From Actinomadura fibrosa (GTDB taxonomy: Bacteria > Actinomycetota > Actinomycetes > Streptosporangiales > Streptosporangiaceae): DNA of 64,000 nucleotides. Below, in pieces: positions 1-8,755 of the stretch. The notes below the pieces were generated by a model. It saw only the letters and a program-made list of their open reading frames with translations, was not told the origin of the DNA and made no database searches. The position numbers and the translations under genes were made by a program. The DNA lies in assembly GCF_900659615.1 (NCBI RefSeq), contig NZ_CAACUY010000001.1, positions 62,001 through 126,000 on the forward strand. The letters are read 5' to 3'. Positions within the stretch are counted from its first letter, which is position 1. Each line of letters begins with the position of its first letter.

Positions 1-518
1 TGCGGTCGGAGGGGATCCCGGATCCCGAGGCCGAGATCGGCCACTGCGTCCACCGCATCGTCCAGCACCGGTCGCGGCCGGAGGTGCTGTTCATGCAGAA
101 GCACTGGGACGTCATGCGCAGCGACGACGCCGGCGGGACCTGGCGGGAGATCAGCGGCGACCTGCCCAGCGACTTCGGGTTCCCCATCGCGGTCCACGCC
201 CACGAGCCGGACACCGTGTACGTCGTCCCGATCAAGAGCGACTCCGAGCACTACCCGCCCGAGGGGCGGCTGCGCGTCTATCGCAGCCGGACGGGCGGGG
301 ACGAGTGGGAGCCGCTGACCAGGGGCCTTCCGCAGGAGCACTGCTACGTCAACGTGCTCCGGGACGCGATGGCCGTCGACTCCCTCGACGAGTGCGGTGT
401 GTACTTCGGGACGACCGGCGGCCAGGTGTACGCCTCGGCCGACGCGGGGGACACCTGGGCGCCGATCGTCCGGGACCTTCCCGCGGTCCTGTCGGTGGAA
501 GTGCAGACCCTGCCGTGA
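1..518 (+). CDS. BNR/sialidase-type beta-propeller protein, C-terminal part (5' end outside window)
   Basis: The frame is open from base 3 and ends with TGA at 516-518, so only about the last 171 residues are present. Three Asp-box-like stretches are visible ([16 protein letters not shown] and SADAGDTW), spaced as in BNR/sialidase or VPS10-like propeller blades. Many actinobacterial proteins of this kind are annotated as WD40/YVTN/BNR-repeat glycosyl hydrolases, usually without proof of an enzymatic activity. No catalytic residues can be assigned from this fragment. The next gene begins inside the stop codon (GTGA overlap), so the two are probably translated together. The fold is fairly sure; the function is not. 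Confidence 0.72.
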   Translation, partial: RSEGIPDPEAEIGHCVHRIVQHRSRPEVLFMQKHWDVMRSDDAGGTWREISGDLPSDFGFPIAVHAHEPDTVYVVPIKSDSEHYPPEGRLRVYRSRTGGDEWEPLTRGLPQEHCYVNVLRDAMAVDSLDECGVYFGTTGGQVYASADAGDTWAPIVRDLPAVLSVEVQTLP

Positions 519-811
519 TCCGCGTGGTGCTGCCCGCCCATCTGCGCGCGCTCGCCCGTGTCGACGGCGAGGTGAGCCTGGACGTCCGGGAGCCGGTCAC
601 GCTGGCCTCGGTCCTGGACGTGCTGGAGGACCGGTATCCGATGCTGTGCGGGACGATCCGCGACCGCGGCACCGGGCGGCGCCGCGCGTTCGTGCGGTTC
701 TTCGCCTGCGCGGAGGACCTCTCCCACAAGCCTCAGGACGCTCCGCTTCCGGATCCCGTCGTCGAGGGGAGTGAGCCGCTCATGGTCGTGGGCGCCATGG
801 CAGGGGGTTAG
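515..811 (+). CDS. MoaD/ThiS family ubiquitin-like sulfur-carrier protein
   Basis: This 98-residue protein starts at a GTG that overlaps the upstream stop. It ends in Ala-Gly-Gly, the C-terminal Gly-Gly that MoaD, ThiS and CysO use for adenylation and thiocarboxylation. The length and beta-grasp-like pattern (VIRVVLP, a [10 protein letters not shown] helix, then a hydrophobic strand before GG) fit the family. Sulfur carriers serve molybdopterin, thiamine or cysteine synthesis. No matching activating enzyme or synthase is in the window, so the pathway cannot be named. Coupling to a propeller protein gene is seen directly; what it means is unknown. Confidence 0.78.
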   Translation: MIRVVLPAHLRALARVDGEVSLDVREPVTLASVLDVLEDRYPMLCGTIRDRGTGRRRAFVRFFACAEDLSHKPQDAPLPDPVVEGSEPLMVVGAMAGG

Positions 812-815
812 GAGA

Positions 816-1814
816 TCAGGTTCCGGTGGTCACGACGATCTTGCCGATCTGGGCGTTCGACTCCAGGTAGCGGTGGGCGTCGGCGATCTCGTCCAGGGTG
901 AAGGTGCGGTCCACCATGGGCCGGAAGGCGCCCGAGCGGAGCCCGGACGCCACGAAGGCCTCCGCGCGGCGCAGCCGTTCGGGCTGGGTGGTGGTCTCCA
1001 GGAGGGTGTAGGTGCGCATGTTCAGCGGCGGCATGCCGAGGTCGATGCCCGGATAGGGGGTCGGTTCGCCGCTCAGCGCGCCGTAGACGAGGAGCATGCC
1101 CTCGCGGGCGACGACCCTGGCCAGGTCCGTGACGCCGGGGCCGGCGACGGCGTCGAAGACGAACTCGGCGCCCCGCCCGCCGGTCGCCGCGAGGACGCGG
1201 TCGACGACGTCGTCCGACTCGGTGACGATGACCTCCGCGGCGCCCGCCTTCAGCAGCGCCTCCTTCTTGGCGGCGGTGCGGGTGAGGGCGATGGGGGTGG
1301 CCCCGACGCGATCGGCGACGTGGATGGCGGCCAGCCCGACGCTGCTGGACGCCGCGTTCAGCACGACCGTGTCGCCCGGCCGCATCCCGCCGACCTCCAC
1401 CAGGGCGCCGTAGGCCGTCACGTACGGCATCCACACCGCGGCGCCTTCGACGGCACCGATCCCCTCGGGACGGTGCAGGACCGCCGCGGCGGGCACGATC
1501 GCGCGTTCGGCGTAGACGCCGTAGTCGTTCTGGGAGAACGCGGGCACGGTGCTGACGGGCTGGCCCGGCCGCAGGCCGCCGACTCCCTCGCCGACGGCCT
1601 CGACGACCCCGGCGGCCTCGGTGCCCAGCCGGGCGGGGAACCGCCGCACCGGCTCGATGTAGTGGCCGGTGCGGAACAGCACCTCGGCCCGGTTCAGGCC
1701 GATCGCGTCCACGCGGATGCGCACCTCGCCCGGTCCCGGTTCGCCGACCTCGACGTCCTCCAGCCTCATGACCTCGGGGCCTCCGAGCTCGTGGAACAGC
1801 ACCGTCCTGGCCAT
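816..1814 (-). CDS. Zinc-free quinone oxidoreductase-like MDR family protein
   Basis: This 332-residue medium-chain dehydrogenase/reductase has a GroES-like N-terminal half and a nucleotide-binding half with an AASSSVGLAAIHVA-type dinucleotide loop. The usual Cys ligand of catalytic zinc is missing: the segment reads NRAEVLFRTGHY, and GTEAAG replaces the GHE motif. This points to the NADPH:quinone reductase branch rather than alcohol dehydrogenases. The substrate is unknown. The gene is transcribed away from an ArsR-like regulator, with 81 bp between the starts that hold inverted repeats (see 1842-1895). Regulation by that protein is therefore likely. Confidence 0.82.
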   Translation of the reverse strand: MARTVLFHELGGPEVMRLEDVEVGEPGPGEVRIRVDAIGLNRAEVLFRTGHYIEPVRRFPARLGTEAAGVVEAVGEGVGGLRPGQPVSTVPAFSQNDYGVYAERAIVPAAAVLHRPEGIGAVEGAAVWMPYVTAYGALVEVGGMRPGDTVVLNAASSSVGLAAIHVADRVGATPIALTRTAAKKEALLKAGAAEVIVTESDDVVDRVLAATGGRGAEFVFDAVAGPGVTDLARVVAREGMLLVYGALSGEPTPYPGIDLGMPPLNMRTYTLLETTTQPERLRRAEAFVASGLRSGAFRPMVDRTFTLDEIADAHRYLESNAQIGKIVVTTGT

Positions 1815-1841
1815 CGTGTCGTCCTCTCTCGCGATGCGGTG

Positions 1842-1895
1842 ATCTACTCAAACCCGAAAGTACGATCGCTGTCAAACTTTGATGAGTGTCGTACT
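1842..1895. promoter_or_regulatory. Divergent operator region with two inverted repeats
   Basis: Between the oxidoreductase and the ArsR-like regulator lie AGTACGA (1859-1865) paired with TCGTACT (1889-1895), and inside them the perfect palindrome TCAAACTTTGA (1872-1882). A further TCAAAC occurs at about 1848. Nested palindromes in a short divergent gap, with one arm touching the regulator's start codon, fit an autoregulated repressor operator. The repeats are seen; the binding protein is inferred. Confidence 0.5.
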
Positions 1896-2240
1896 ATGGG
1901 CGGCATGGACGACGACCGCAACCCGCACCATCCCGACGTGCGGACGATCACGCTTCAGCAGGTCCTGGAGGCCCTCGTCGACCCGGTGCGGCGGAGCATC
2001 GTCACGCAGCTGTGCGCCTCGCCGGTGGACCTCAAGTGCGGCGGCTTCAACCTGTCCGTGAGCAACTCCACGGCCACGCACCACTTTCGGGTGCTGCGCG
2101 AGGCGGGCCTCATCCGGCAGTACTACGTGGGCACCTCGCGGATGAACACGTTGCGGCGCGACGAGTTCGACGAGGTCTTCCCCGGGCTCCTGGACACCAT
2201 CGTGGCCGCCGAACGCGCACCGGCCTCTCGCGCGAACTAG
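1896..2240 (+). CDS. ArsR-like winged-helix transcriptional regulator
   Basis: The 114-residue protein has an ArsR-type core: TLQQVLEALVDPVRRSIVTQL leads into a recognition-helix region with SNSTATHHFRVLREAGLI, followed by a short wing. An in-frame ATG also lies at 1905, which would remove three residues. No clear thiol metal-binding site of the ArsR/SmtB type is apparent, so the ligand may be organic. The gene is divergent from the quinone oxidoreductase, the likely target. Its stop codon overlaps the stop of the convergent histidine kinase (CTAG at 2237-2240). Confidence 0.8.
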   Translation: MGGMDDDRNPHHPDVRTITLQQVLEALVDPVRRSIVTQLCASPVDLKCGGFNLSVSNSTATHHFRVLREAGLIRQYYVGTSRMNTLRRDEFDEVFPGLLDTIVAAERAPASRAN

Positions 2241-3571
2241 GGCGAATCGGGGAGGGTGATGCGGACGGTCGTGCCCTGACCGGGCGCGGAGAGCAGTTCG
2301 GCGCGTCCGCCGTGGGCGGCGGCTATGGCGGCGACGATCGGGAGGCCCAGGCCCGCGCCGGTGGTGCCCTGCTCGGCCCGGTGGAAGCGCTCGAACGCGC
2401 GGGCGGCGTCGTCCGGGGACATGCCGGGCCCCTCGTCGGTGACCTCGATGACGCCGGGCGCGAGGCGGATCGTCGCGGATGTCCCGGGAGGCGTGTGCGC
2501 GCGAACGTTCGCCAGCAGGTTCGCGAGGACCTGCCGTATGCGCGCCTCGTCCACGGTCGCGGTCAGAGTTCCGGGGGCGTCCAGAGTGACCGGATGCTCC
2601 GCGGACGCGGCGGTCGAGTCGGCGATCGCGTCGCGGGCCAGGGGCACGAGGTCCACGGGCACCGGCCGCAGGGCGGCGCCGCGGTCCAGGCGGGCGAGCT
2701 CCAGCAGGTCGGTGACCAGGCTGTTCATCCGGCGGGCCTCGTCCTCGATGCGGCGCATCGCGTCCGGCAGCCCGTCCGGGCTGAGCGCGCCGTGCCGGTA
2801 CAGCTCGGCGTAGCCCTGGATGGTGGTCAGCGGGGTGCGCAGCTCGTGCGAGGCGTCCGCGGCGAACTCCCGGACGCGGGCCTCGGAGCGGCTCGTGGCC
2901 CAGAACGCCTGCTCGATGCGTTCCAGCATGACGTTGATGGCGGCGGCGAGGCGGGCCGTCTCGGTGCGCCGCCCGGGGTCCGGCATGCGTGCGCGCAGGT
3001 CGCCGCCGGCGGTGATGGCGTGGGCGGTCGCGGCCATCCGGTCGAGCGGCCGGAGACCCCGGTGGATCAGCCATCGGCCGAGCAGCAGCAGGACGGCGAG
3101 CAGGGCCGCCGCTGTGGCGACCTCGGTCAGCACGAGGTTGCGGACGGCCGCCCGGATCTCGTCGAGCGGCGTCGCCACGACCACGACGCCGTTGCGCCAC
3201 GGGCGGGCCACGGCGCGCATCCCGGCGAGGGAGAAGGGGCCGCCGCCGGCCTTGGCGGCCAGCTCGGCCGGGCCGAGCCGGCGCACGTCGGCGACGGCGC
3301 GGTCCGGCGCGGGCTCGTCCCCGCTCAGCACCCGGACCTGCCCCTGCGCGGTCACGGCGAGCACGACGAACTGCGCGGGCGCCACCCCCTCCCCGGGCAG
3401 GCCGGGCCGGACGAGGCGCGCGACGGCGCGGTCCCGCGTGGCCTGGAGCTGCCCGTCCACGCGGTGCATCAGGTAGCCGTGCAGGACGAGCGCGCTGACC
3501 GACCCCATGATCGCCAGACCGGCGAGGGTGACGGCCAGCAGCCCGGCGAGCAGCCGCGCGTTGAGCGTCAT
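2237..3571 (-). CDS. Two-component sensor histidine kinase (OmpR-partner type)
   Basis: The 444-residue protein has a first membrane segment at about residues 6-29 and a second at about 140-165, which frame a roughly 110-residue extracytoplasmic sensor domain. HAMP, HisKA and HATPase_c domains follow. The phospho-acceptor His lies in SHELRTPL (about residue 240), the N box in RQVLANLLANV, and the G boxes in DEGPGMS and GAGLGLPI. The chosen ATG overlaps the response regulator stop (ATGA), so the pair is co-translated. Longer forms in the same frame run into the regulator gene and are rejected. The stimulus is unknown. Confidence 0.9.
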   Translation of the reverse strand: MTLNARLLAGLLAVTLAGLAIMGSVSALVLHGYLMHRVDGQLQATRDRAVARLVRPGLPGEGVAPAQFVVLAVTAQGQVRVLSGDEPAPDRAVADVRRLGPAELAAKAGGGPFSLAGMRAVARPWRNGVVVVATPLDEIRAAVRNLVLTEVATAAALLAVLLLLGRWLIHRGLRPLDRMAATAHAITAGGDLRARMPDPGRRTETARLAAAINVMLERIEQAFWATSRSEARVREFAADASHELRTPLTTIQGYAELYRHGALSPDGLPDAMRRIEDEARRMNSLVTDLLELARLDRGAALRPVPVDLVPLARDAIADSTAASAEHPVTLDAPGTLTATVDEARIRQVLANLLANVRAHTPPGTSATIRLAPGVIEVTDEGPGMSPDDAARAFERFHRAEQGTTGAGLGLPIVAAIAAAHGGRAELLSAPGQGTTVRITLPDSP

Positions 3572-4263
3572 GGCCGCAGCGCGTAGCCCACGCCGCGCTG
3601 GGTGTGGATGAGCGGGGCGCCGAGCGGGTCGAGTTTGCGCCGCAGGTAGCTGATGTACGTCTCGACAACCTGTGCGTTGCCGTGGTGCTCCCAGCCCCAC
3701 ACGCCCTCCAGCAGCTGCGTGCGCGACAGGACCTTCCCGGCGTTCCGCATCAGGTACGCGAGCAGCCGGAACTCCGTCGGCGACAGGTCGACCTCGACGC
3801 CCGCGCGGCGGACGGTCCAGCGGGCCTCGTCGAGCTCCAGGTCGCCCGCGCGCAGGACGCCGTCGTCGGCGGGCGGCGCCGCGGCGGGCGGGGCGGCCCG
3901 CCGCAGGACGGCCCGCACCCGCGCCACCAGCGCCTCGATCGAGAACGGCTTGGTGACATAGTCATCACCGCCGAGTGTGAGCCCGGTGACCGTGTCGGAC
4001 GGCGTGTCCCGCGCGGTCAGGAAGATCACCGGGACCTGGTCGCCGCTCGCGCGCAGCCGCCGGCACACCTCGAAGCCGTCCAGGTCGGGCAGCATGACGT
4101 CCAGCAGGACGAGGTCGGGCCGCGCGGACCCGGCCGCGCGCAGCGCCTCGTCCCCGGTGCTCGCGGTGAGGGTCGCGAAGCCGTGGAAGCGCAGCGCGAC
4201 CTCGATGAGGTCGCGGATGTTGGCCTCGTCGTCCACGACCAGGACCCGCCGGCTCTCGCTCAT
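3568..4263 (-). CDS. OmpR/PhoB-family response regulator
   Basis: This is a complete 231-residue regulator. The receiver domain has the acidic pair Asp11/Asp12, phospho-acceptor Asp55 (LLDVMLPD) and the TKPFS lysine. The C-terminal winged-helix domain begins near residue 135 and carries the typical LSPTEFRLLAYLMRN and YISYLRRKLD segments. It precedes and overlaps its kinase by four bases. The 118-bp gap on its 5' side separates it from a small secreted-protein gene on the same strand, which may belong to the same regulon or transcript. Confidence 0.93.
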   Translation of the reverse strand: MSESRRVLVVDDEANIRDLIEVALRFHGFATLTASTGDEALRAAGSARPDLVLLDVMLPDLDGFEVCRRLRASGDQVPVIFLTARDTPSDTVTGLTLGGDDYVTKPFSIEALVARVRAVLRRAAPPAAAPPADDGVLRAGDLELDEARWTVRRAGVEVDLSPTEFRLLAYLMRNAGKVLSRTQLLEGVWGWEHHGNAQVVETYISYLRRKLDPLGAPLIHTQRGVGYALRP

Positions 4264-4381
4264 CGGCTCCTTCCCCGGCGGCCGCCGTCCGCCTTCAGAT
4301 GTGCCCGGAGGCTCGCACCGCGGGCCCAGTTCACCAGATCAGACTGCCAGGCCCAAGCCCCTGCGGCTCCCGCCGTGCAGG

Positions 4382-4840
4382 TCAGCGCTTCTTGGGCTCG
4401 CGGATGAACGCGGCGGTGCGGGTGGTCCCGGAGCGCTCGCCGAAGACGAGGACCTGGTCCCCGTTGGCCAGGGCCGAGAGCGTGGACTTGGCGCCGTTCT
4501 CGCGGACGCGGGTCTTCGCGTCGGTGGTCCAGGTCCAGGTGGCGCCGTCGGTGCTGCGGACGGTCAGCGCGGCGCCGGAGCGTCCGGTGACCTGCCCGCG
4601 CTGCCAGGTCGCGAGGTGGTAGCCGTCCTTGCGCTTCACGGTCGCCTCGCCGTGGACACCGCGCAGGCCGCGGATCGCCCGCGCCGCCCGCGGGTGGTCC
4701 TTGCGGGGCTGCGCCTTAGCGGACGTCGAAGGCGACGGCGAGGGGTTGGCCGCGGCGGCAGGGACGGCGACGTACAGGCCGAGGCCGAGAAGGCCGGCCG
4801 CACCGAAGCCGGCCGCGAGAGTCTTCTTGTTGGTACGCAT
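4382..4840 (-). CDS. Small secreted protein of unknown function
   Basis: The start at 4840 gives 152 residues opening with MRTNKK and a hydrophobic stretch ending near AVPAAAANP, a typical Sec signal peptide. The mature part has a short Pro/Ser linker, then about 90 residues rich in Thr, Arg and Gly with alternating strands (GRSGAALTVRSTDGATWTW). The pattern hints at a small beta-barrel or OB-like fold, but I do not recognise the family. It lies directly upstream of the response regulator and kinase genes on the same strand, so it could be a ligand, accessory factor or target of that system. Confidence 0.7.
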   Translation of the reverse strand: MRTNKKTLAAGFGAAGLLGLGLYVAVPAAAANPSPSPSTSAKAQPRKDHPRAARAIRGLRGVHGEATVKRKDGYHLATWQRGQVTGRSGAALTVRSTDGATWTWTTDAKTRVRENGAKSTLSALANGDQVLVFGERSGTTRTAAFIREPKKR

Positions 4841-4930
4841 GCGGCCATGTAACCGGCGCCGCCTGGCAGAACCCCGCACAGGACCCTGGGAGAACCCTGG
4901 GAATCGCCTGCGGTCTCGCCGACGGCCGGG

Positions 4931-6844
4931 TCAGGGCGCCTGGTCGTCGGCCAGGGTCGCCAGGACCTGCTCGCCGTACTTGGCCAGCTTGTTCTCGCCG
5001 ACGCCGTTCACGCGCCCGAGCTCGGCGAGCGAGGACGGCAGGGCGGTGGCGATCTCGCGGAGCGTCGCGTCGTGGAAGATCACGTAGGCGGGGACGCCCT
5101 GCTCCTTGGCGGTGGCGCCGCGCCAGGCGCGCAGCCGCTCGAACACCGGCACCGCCTCGGCGGGCAGCTCGACCGGGGCCTTGCGCTCCTTCGCGGCCTT
5201 GGCCGCGCGGGCCGTCGCGCGCTCCGGCTCGCGGCGCATCATGACCTTCCGCTCGCCGCGCAGGACGTCGCCGCTCGCGTCGGTCAGCACCAGGCAGCCG
5301 TGGTTGCTCTCCACGGCGACGAGCCCCTGCGCGAGGAGCTGGCGGACGACGGCGCGCCACTCGGCGTCGCGCAGGTCGGTGCCGATGCCGAAGACCTTCA
5401 GCGAGTCGTGGTCGAACTGGATGACCTTCGCGTTCTTCTTGCCGAGCAGGATGTCGACGATGTGCCCGGCGCCGAACTTCTGCCGCCGCTCCCGGTCGAG
5501 CCGGACCACGGTGGACAGCACCATCTGCGCCGGGACGGTCGCGTCCCACGTCTCCGGCGGGGTCAGGCACGTGTCGCAGTTGCCGCACGGCTCGCCGGAC
5601 TGCCCGAAGTAGTTGAGCAACTGGACGCGACGGCACTCGACCGCCTCGCACAGCGCCAGCATCGCGTCGAGGTGCTGGCTCTGGCGGCGGCGGTGCGCGG
5701 CGTCGCCCTCCCCGCCGTCGATCATCTTGCGGAGGTTGACGACGTCCTGGAGCCCGTAGGCGAGCCAGGCGGTGGACGGCAGCCCGTCGCGTCCGGCGCG
5801 GCCGGTCTCCTGGTAGTAGCCCTCCACCGACTTGGGCAGGTCGAGGTGCGCGACGAAGCGGACGTCGGGCTTGTCGATGCCCATGCCGAACGCGATCGTC
5901 GCGACGATGACGAGGCCGTCCTCCCGCAGGAAGCGCGCCTGGTTCGCCGCGCGGACCTGCGCGTCCAGACCCGCGTGGTACGGCAGCGCCTCGATGCCGT
6001 TCTGCGTGAGGAACTCGGCGTGCTTCTCCACCGAGTTGCGGGACAGGCAGTAGACGATCCCGGCGTCGCCCTTGTGCTCGGTCTGGAGCAGGTGGAGGAG
6101 CTGGCGCTTCGCGTCGGTCTTCGGCTCGATGCGGTACTGGATGTTCGGACGGTCGAAGCTCGCGACGAAGTGCCGGGCCTGCTCCAGCCCCAGCCGGGAC
6201 GCGATCTCGGCGCGGGTCGCCTCGGTGGCGGTCGCGGTCAGCGCGATGCGCGGGACGTCCGGCCAGCGCTCGTGCAGCCCCGACAGCATCAGGTAGTCGG
6301 GGCGGAAGTCGTGCCCCCACTGCGAGACGCAGTGCGCCTCGTCGATCGCGAACAGCGAGATCGTCCCGCGGTCGAGGAGCTCGACGGTCGCGGGCACGCG
6401 CAGCCGCTCCGGAGCCAGGTAGAGCAGGTCGAGCTCGCCCGCGACGAACTGCGCCTCGGTCACGCGGCGCTCGTCGAAGTCCTGGGTGGAGTTCAGGAAG
6501 CCCGCCCGGACGCCGAGCGCCCGCAGCGCGTCGACCTGGTCCTGCATGAGCGCGATCAGCGGCGAGATGACGATCCCGGTGCCCCGCCGGACCAGGGCGG
6601 GGATCTGGTAGCACAGCGACTTGCCGCCGCCGGTCGGCATCAGGACGAGGGCGTCCCCGCCGGAGACCACGGTCTCGATGATCTCCTGCTGGCCGGGCCG
6701 GAACGCGTCGTAGCCGAACACGCGCCGCAGCGTCTCCAGCGCCCTGCCCGCCGCGTCGGACATGCCGCCGGACGCGCCGGGCGCCGCGTCCGGTGCGCCC
6801 GACGCCGCCTCGCTCAGCTCGGTGCCGATCTCGGGGGAAGCCAT
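4931..6844 (-). CDS. recQ: ATP-dependent DNA helicase RecQ
   Basis: The 637-residue protein has the full RecQ order. The Q motif and Walker A (MPTGGGKS, residues 69-76) are followed by the DEAH box ([17 protein letters not shown]) and the C-terminal helicase lobe ([14 protein letters not shown]-like and [10 protein letters not shown]). A zinc site follows with Cys residues in CRRVQ, CGNCDTC, then the RQC winged helix. An HRDC domain ends the protein (about residues 560-625). RecQ unwinds forked and recombination intermediates 3' to 5'. The first 27 residues are low-complexity, and an alternative ATG at residue 28 gives a more usual N-terminus. Confidence 0.95.
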   Translation of the reverse strand: MASPEIGTELSEAASGAPDAAPGASGGMSDAAGRALETLRRVFGYDAFRPGQQEIIETVVSGGDALVLMPTGGGKSLCYQIPALVRRGTGIVISPLIALMQDQVDALRALGVRAGFLNSTQDFDERRVTEAQFVAGELDLLYLAPERLRVPATVELLDRGTISLFAIDEAHCVSQWGHDFRPDYLMLSGLHERWPDVPRIALTATATEATRAEIASRLGLEQARHFVASFDRPNIQYRIEPKTDAKRQLLHLLQTEHKGDAGIVYCLSRNSVEKHAEFLTQNGIEALPYHAGLDAQVRAANQARFLREDGLVIVATIAFGMGIDKPDVRFVAHLDLPKSVEGYYQETGRAGRDGLPSTAWLAYGLQDVVNLRKMIDGGEGDAAHRRRQSQHLDAMLALCEAVECRRVQLLNYFGQSGEPCGNCDTCLTPPETWDATVPAQMVLSTVVRLDRERRQKFGAGHIVDILLGKKNAKVIQFDHDSLKVFGIGTDLRDAEWRAVVRQLLAQGLVAVESNHGCLVLTDASGDVLRGERKVMMRREPERATARAAKAAKERKAPVELPAEAVPVFERLRAWRGATAKEQGVPAYVIFHDATLREIATALPSSLAELGRVNGVGENKLAKYGEQVLATLADDQAP

Positions 6845-6914
6845 CGGCCCATCCTATGAGCCGCCGCCGACACTCGTCCGGAGGAACGGAGCGCCGCTCC
6901 CCCGGACGCCGGTC

Positions 6915-7574
6915 TCAGCGCTTCAGGCCGTCGATCAGGTCGGGGGTGAGGGCGTCGAGGTCGTCCGCGACGAAGGAGGCGAGGGCCAGGGCGTCCGGCG
7001 CGGGCGGGTGGGCCGGGCGCGGGATGGCGATCACCTGCATCCCCGCCGCGTGCGCGGAGCGGAGGCCGTTGCTGGAGTCCTCGATCGCGACGCAGTCCGC
7101 GGGGGAGACCTCCATCTGCGCGGCCACGGCCAGGTAGCCGTCGGGCGCCGGCTTGCCCGCGTCGACCTCCTCCGTGGACACCGTCGCCACGAACAGGCTC
7201 CCCACCCCGAGCTTGCCGAGGACGAGGTCGATCAGCGCGCGCGGGGACGAGCTGGCCAGCCCCAGCGGACGGTGCGCGGCCAGGCGGCGGACGGCCTCCT
7301 CGGCGCCCGGCAGCAGCGGCAGGCCGTCCGCGTACCGCTGCGACATCTGGTCGACGACCTCGTAGGCGACCTCGTCGGCGCTCAGGCCACCGATGAGGTC
7401 GGTGGCGAGGTAGTCGGCCCACTCCGCCGTGCTCATGCCCATCAGCCGGTCCTGGGTGTCGGGCAGCCAGCGGCCGCCGCGGTCGGCGACGTAGGCGCGC
7501 CGGACCTCCTCCCACACGGGCTCGGAGTCGATGAGAACACCGTCCAGGTCGAACACGACGGCCCGCACGGACAT
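6915..7574 (-). CDS. HAD-superfamily hydrolase, beta-phosphoglucomutase/phosphatase-like
   Basis: The 219-residue protein begins with the HAD motif I FDLDGVLIDSEP, followed by a helical cap. Motif II is seen in LASSSPRALI, motif III in GKPAPDGY and motif IV in IEDSSNG. The cap placement and SEP after the nucleophile aspartates fit subfamily IA sugar phosphatases and beta-phosphoglucomutases. The exact substrate cannot be told from sequence. The ATG at 7574 is chosen because the HAD motif starts six residues later; the longer open frame has no family sequence. Confidence 0.88.
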   Translation of the reverse strand: MSVRAVVFDLDGVLIDSEPVWEEVRRAYVADRGGRWLPDTQDRLMGMSTAEWADYLATDLIGGLSADEVAYEVVDQMSQRYADGLPLLPGAEEAVRRLAAHRPLGLASSSPRALIDLVLGKLGVGSLFVATVSTEEVDAGKPAPDGYLAVAAQMEVSPADCVAIEDSSNGLRSAHAAGMQVIAIPRPAHPPAPDALALASFVADDLDALTPDLIDGLKR

Positions 7575-7761
7575 GGGTCCCTCCAGGGGTTCGGCACGCG
7601 TGATCACTACCCGGTGCGATCGCGGGGGAACCCGGCGCGATGGTTCCGGCGAACCCCCAGGGACCTGTATATATCCGGCGAATCCGACACGGTGCGGCGG
7701 GTGTCTGGCATGGTGGGTGATCTCCGTCCCCCTCCGGAGCTCACCGCAGAGGAGATCTGCA

Positions 7762-8259
7762 ATGGTGTTCGTTGGCTTCCTCCTGCTCGCCGCCGCGATC
7801 GCGGTCGGCGCCGGCGTGGTCCTCGACGACGGCGGACCCGCGCACCTCGTGGTCTTCGGCCGGACCGTCCCCGGCGTGGAGGAGCAGTGGCAGGTGTTCC
7901 TCGCCGGCGCGGCCGTCGCCGTCGTGTTCGTCGCCGGGATGTCGCTCACCTTCATGGGCGCCGCGCGCCGCGTCCGTGCCCGCCGCGACCTGCGCTACCT
8001 GCGGGAAGAGCACGAGGAGTCGCTCACCACCCTGGAGATGGAGAAGCGCCGCCTGGAGCGGGAGCTCGCCCGCGTCCGTGGAAGCGGCGCCTCCGGCCCC
8101 ACCGCTCCAGACCCGTCCGGCGCCCCGGGCCCGTCCGGTCCTCCGGTCCCGCCCGCACCCCGCCGGACGCCGCCAGCCCGTCCCGCGGCGCCCGCCGTGC
8201 GCGTCGCCCCGCGCTCGCAGATCCCGGCCACATCTCCCTTCTTCGACCGGACCGAATGA
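7762..8259 (+). CDS. Small two-helix membrane protein with disordered Pro-rich tail
   Basis: The start at 7762 is set by an upstream GGAG. The 165-residue product has two membrane helices (about residues 2-20 and 45-65) like LapA-domain proteins. A charged coiled segment follows (RRDLRYLREEHEESLTTLEMEKRRLERE), then about 70 residues rich in Pro, Ala and Ser. I do not recognise a specific family. The following gene on the same strand also encodes a small membrane protein. TATATA at about 7667-7672 upstream is one of the few AT-rich spots here and could be part of a promoter. Confidence 0.68.
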   Translation: MVFVGFLLLAAAIAVGAGVVLDDGGPAHLVVFGRTVPGVEEQWQVFLAGAAVAVVFVAGMSLTFMGAARRVRARRDLRYLREEHEESLTTLEMEKRRLERELARVRGSGASGPTAPDPSGAPGPSGPPVPPAPRRTPPARPAAPAVRVAPRSQIPATSPFFDRTE

Positions 8260-8350
8260 GCGCGCCTCGTCCCCGATGATGAGCGGGACGGCCGGCGAAA
8301 TCGCCGCGTGGAGGGATTCCGCGGACGCCGCCGCCCAGCAGGATCGTGAT

Positions 8351-8734
8351 GTGCGGATTCTTCTCAAGGTGGGCATCACCGCGGTGGCCCTGTGGGCCGC
8401 CACCGCGCTGATCCACGGCATCACGGTCACCGGCGACTCGGCCGGCCGGCGCGCGCTGACCCTCATCGCCGTCGCCGTCATCTTCGGCCTCGTCAACGCC
8501 GTCATCAAACCGGTCGTCAAGACGCTCGGCTGCGCCTTCTACATCCTCACCCTCGGCCTCATCGGGCTGGTGGTGAACGCGCTGCTGCTCTGGCTGACCA
8601 GCGAGCTCGCGGAGGAGCTCGACCTGCCCTTCCACGTCGCCGGGTTCTGGTCGGCGTTCTGGGGTGCGATCGTCGTCGGCGTCGTCGGCTGGCTCCTCCA
8701 CCTCGTCCTCGGCGGGGACGACGACGATGACTGA
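8351..8734 (+). CDS. Phage holin family (PF04020-like) membrane protein
   Basis: The GTG at 8351 is chosen because AGGA lies seven bases upstream. Two in-frame ATGs at 8276 and 8279 have no ribosome-binding site. The 127-residue product has four predicted membrane helices, including LTLIAVAVIFGLVNAVIKPVV, FYILTLGLIGLVVNALLLWL and AFWGAIVVGVVGWLLHLVL, and ends in an acidic GDDDDD tail. The N-P/N-V-I-K-P arrangement is typical of the widespread bacterial PF04020 proteins. Despite the name, these are chromosomal proteins of unknown role and do not indicate a prophage. Confidence 0.82.
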   Translation: MRILLKVGITAVALWAATALIHGITVTGDSAGRRALTLIAVAVIFGLVNAVIKPVVKTLGCAFYILTLGLIGLVVNALLLWLTSELAEELDLPFHVAGFWSAFWGAIVVGVVGWLLHLVLGGDDDDD

Positions 8735-8755
8735 CCGCCCGGACGCGGCCGCCGC

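Noticed and set aside
5072-6859. A 595-codon open frame on the plus strand opposite recQ
   Set aside because: Composition is that of an antisense frame in GC-rich DNA; no family sequence is seen, and recQ on the other strand is complete.
8276-8281. ATG starts for the holin-family gene
   Set aside because: Neither has a ribosome-binding site, while the GTG at 8351 has AGGA seven bases upstream and gives the usual family length.
8351-8734. Prophage holin indicating a phage island
   Set aside because: PF04020 proteins are ordinary chromosomal proteins; no other phage genes are nearby.
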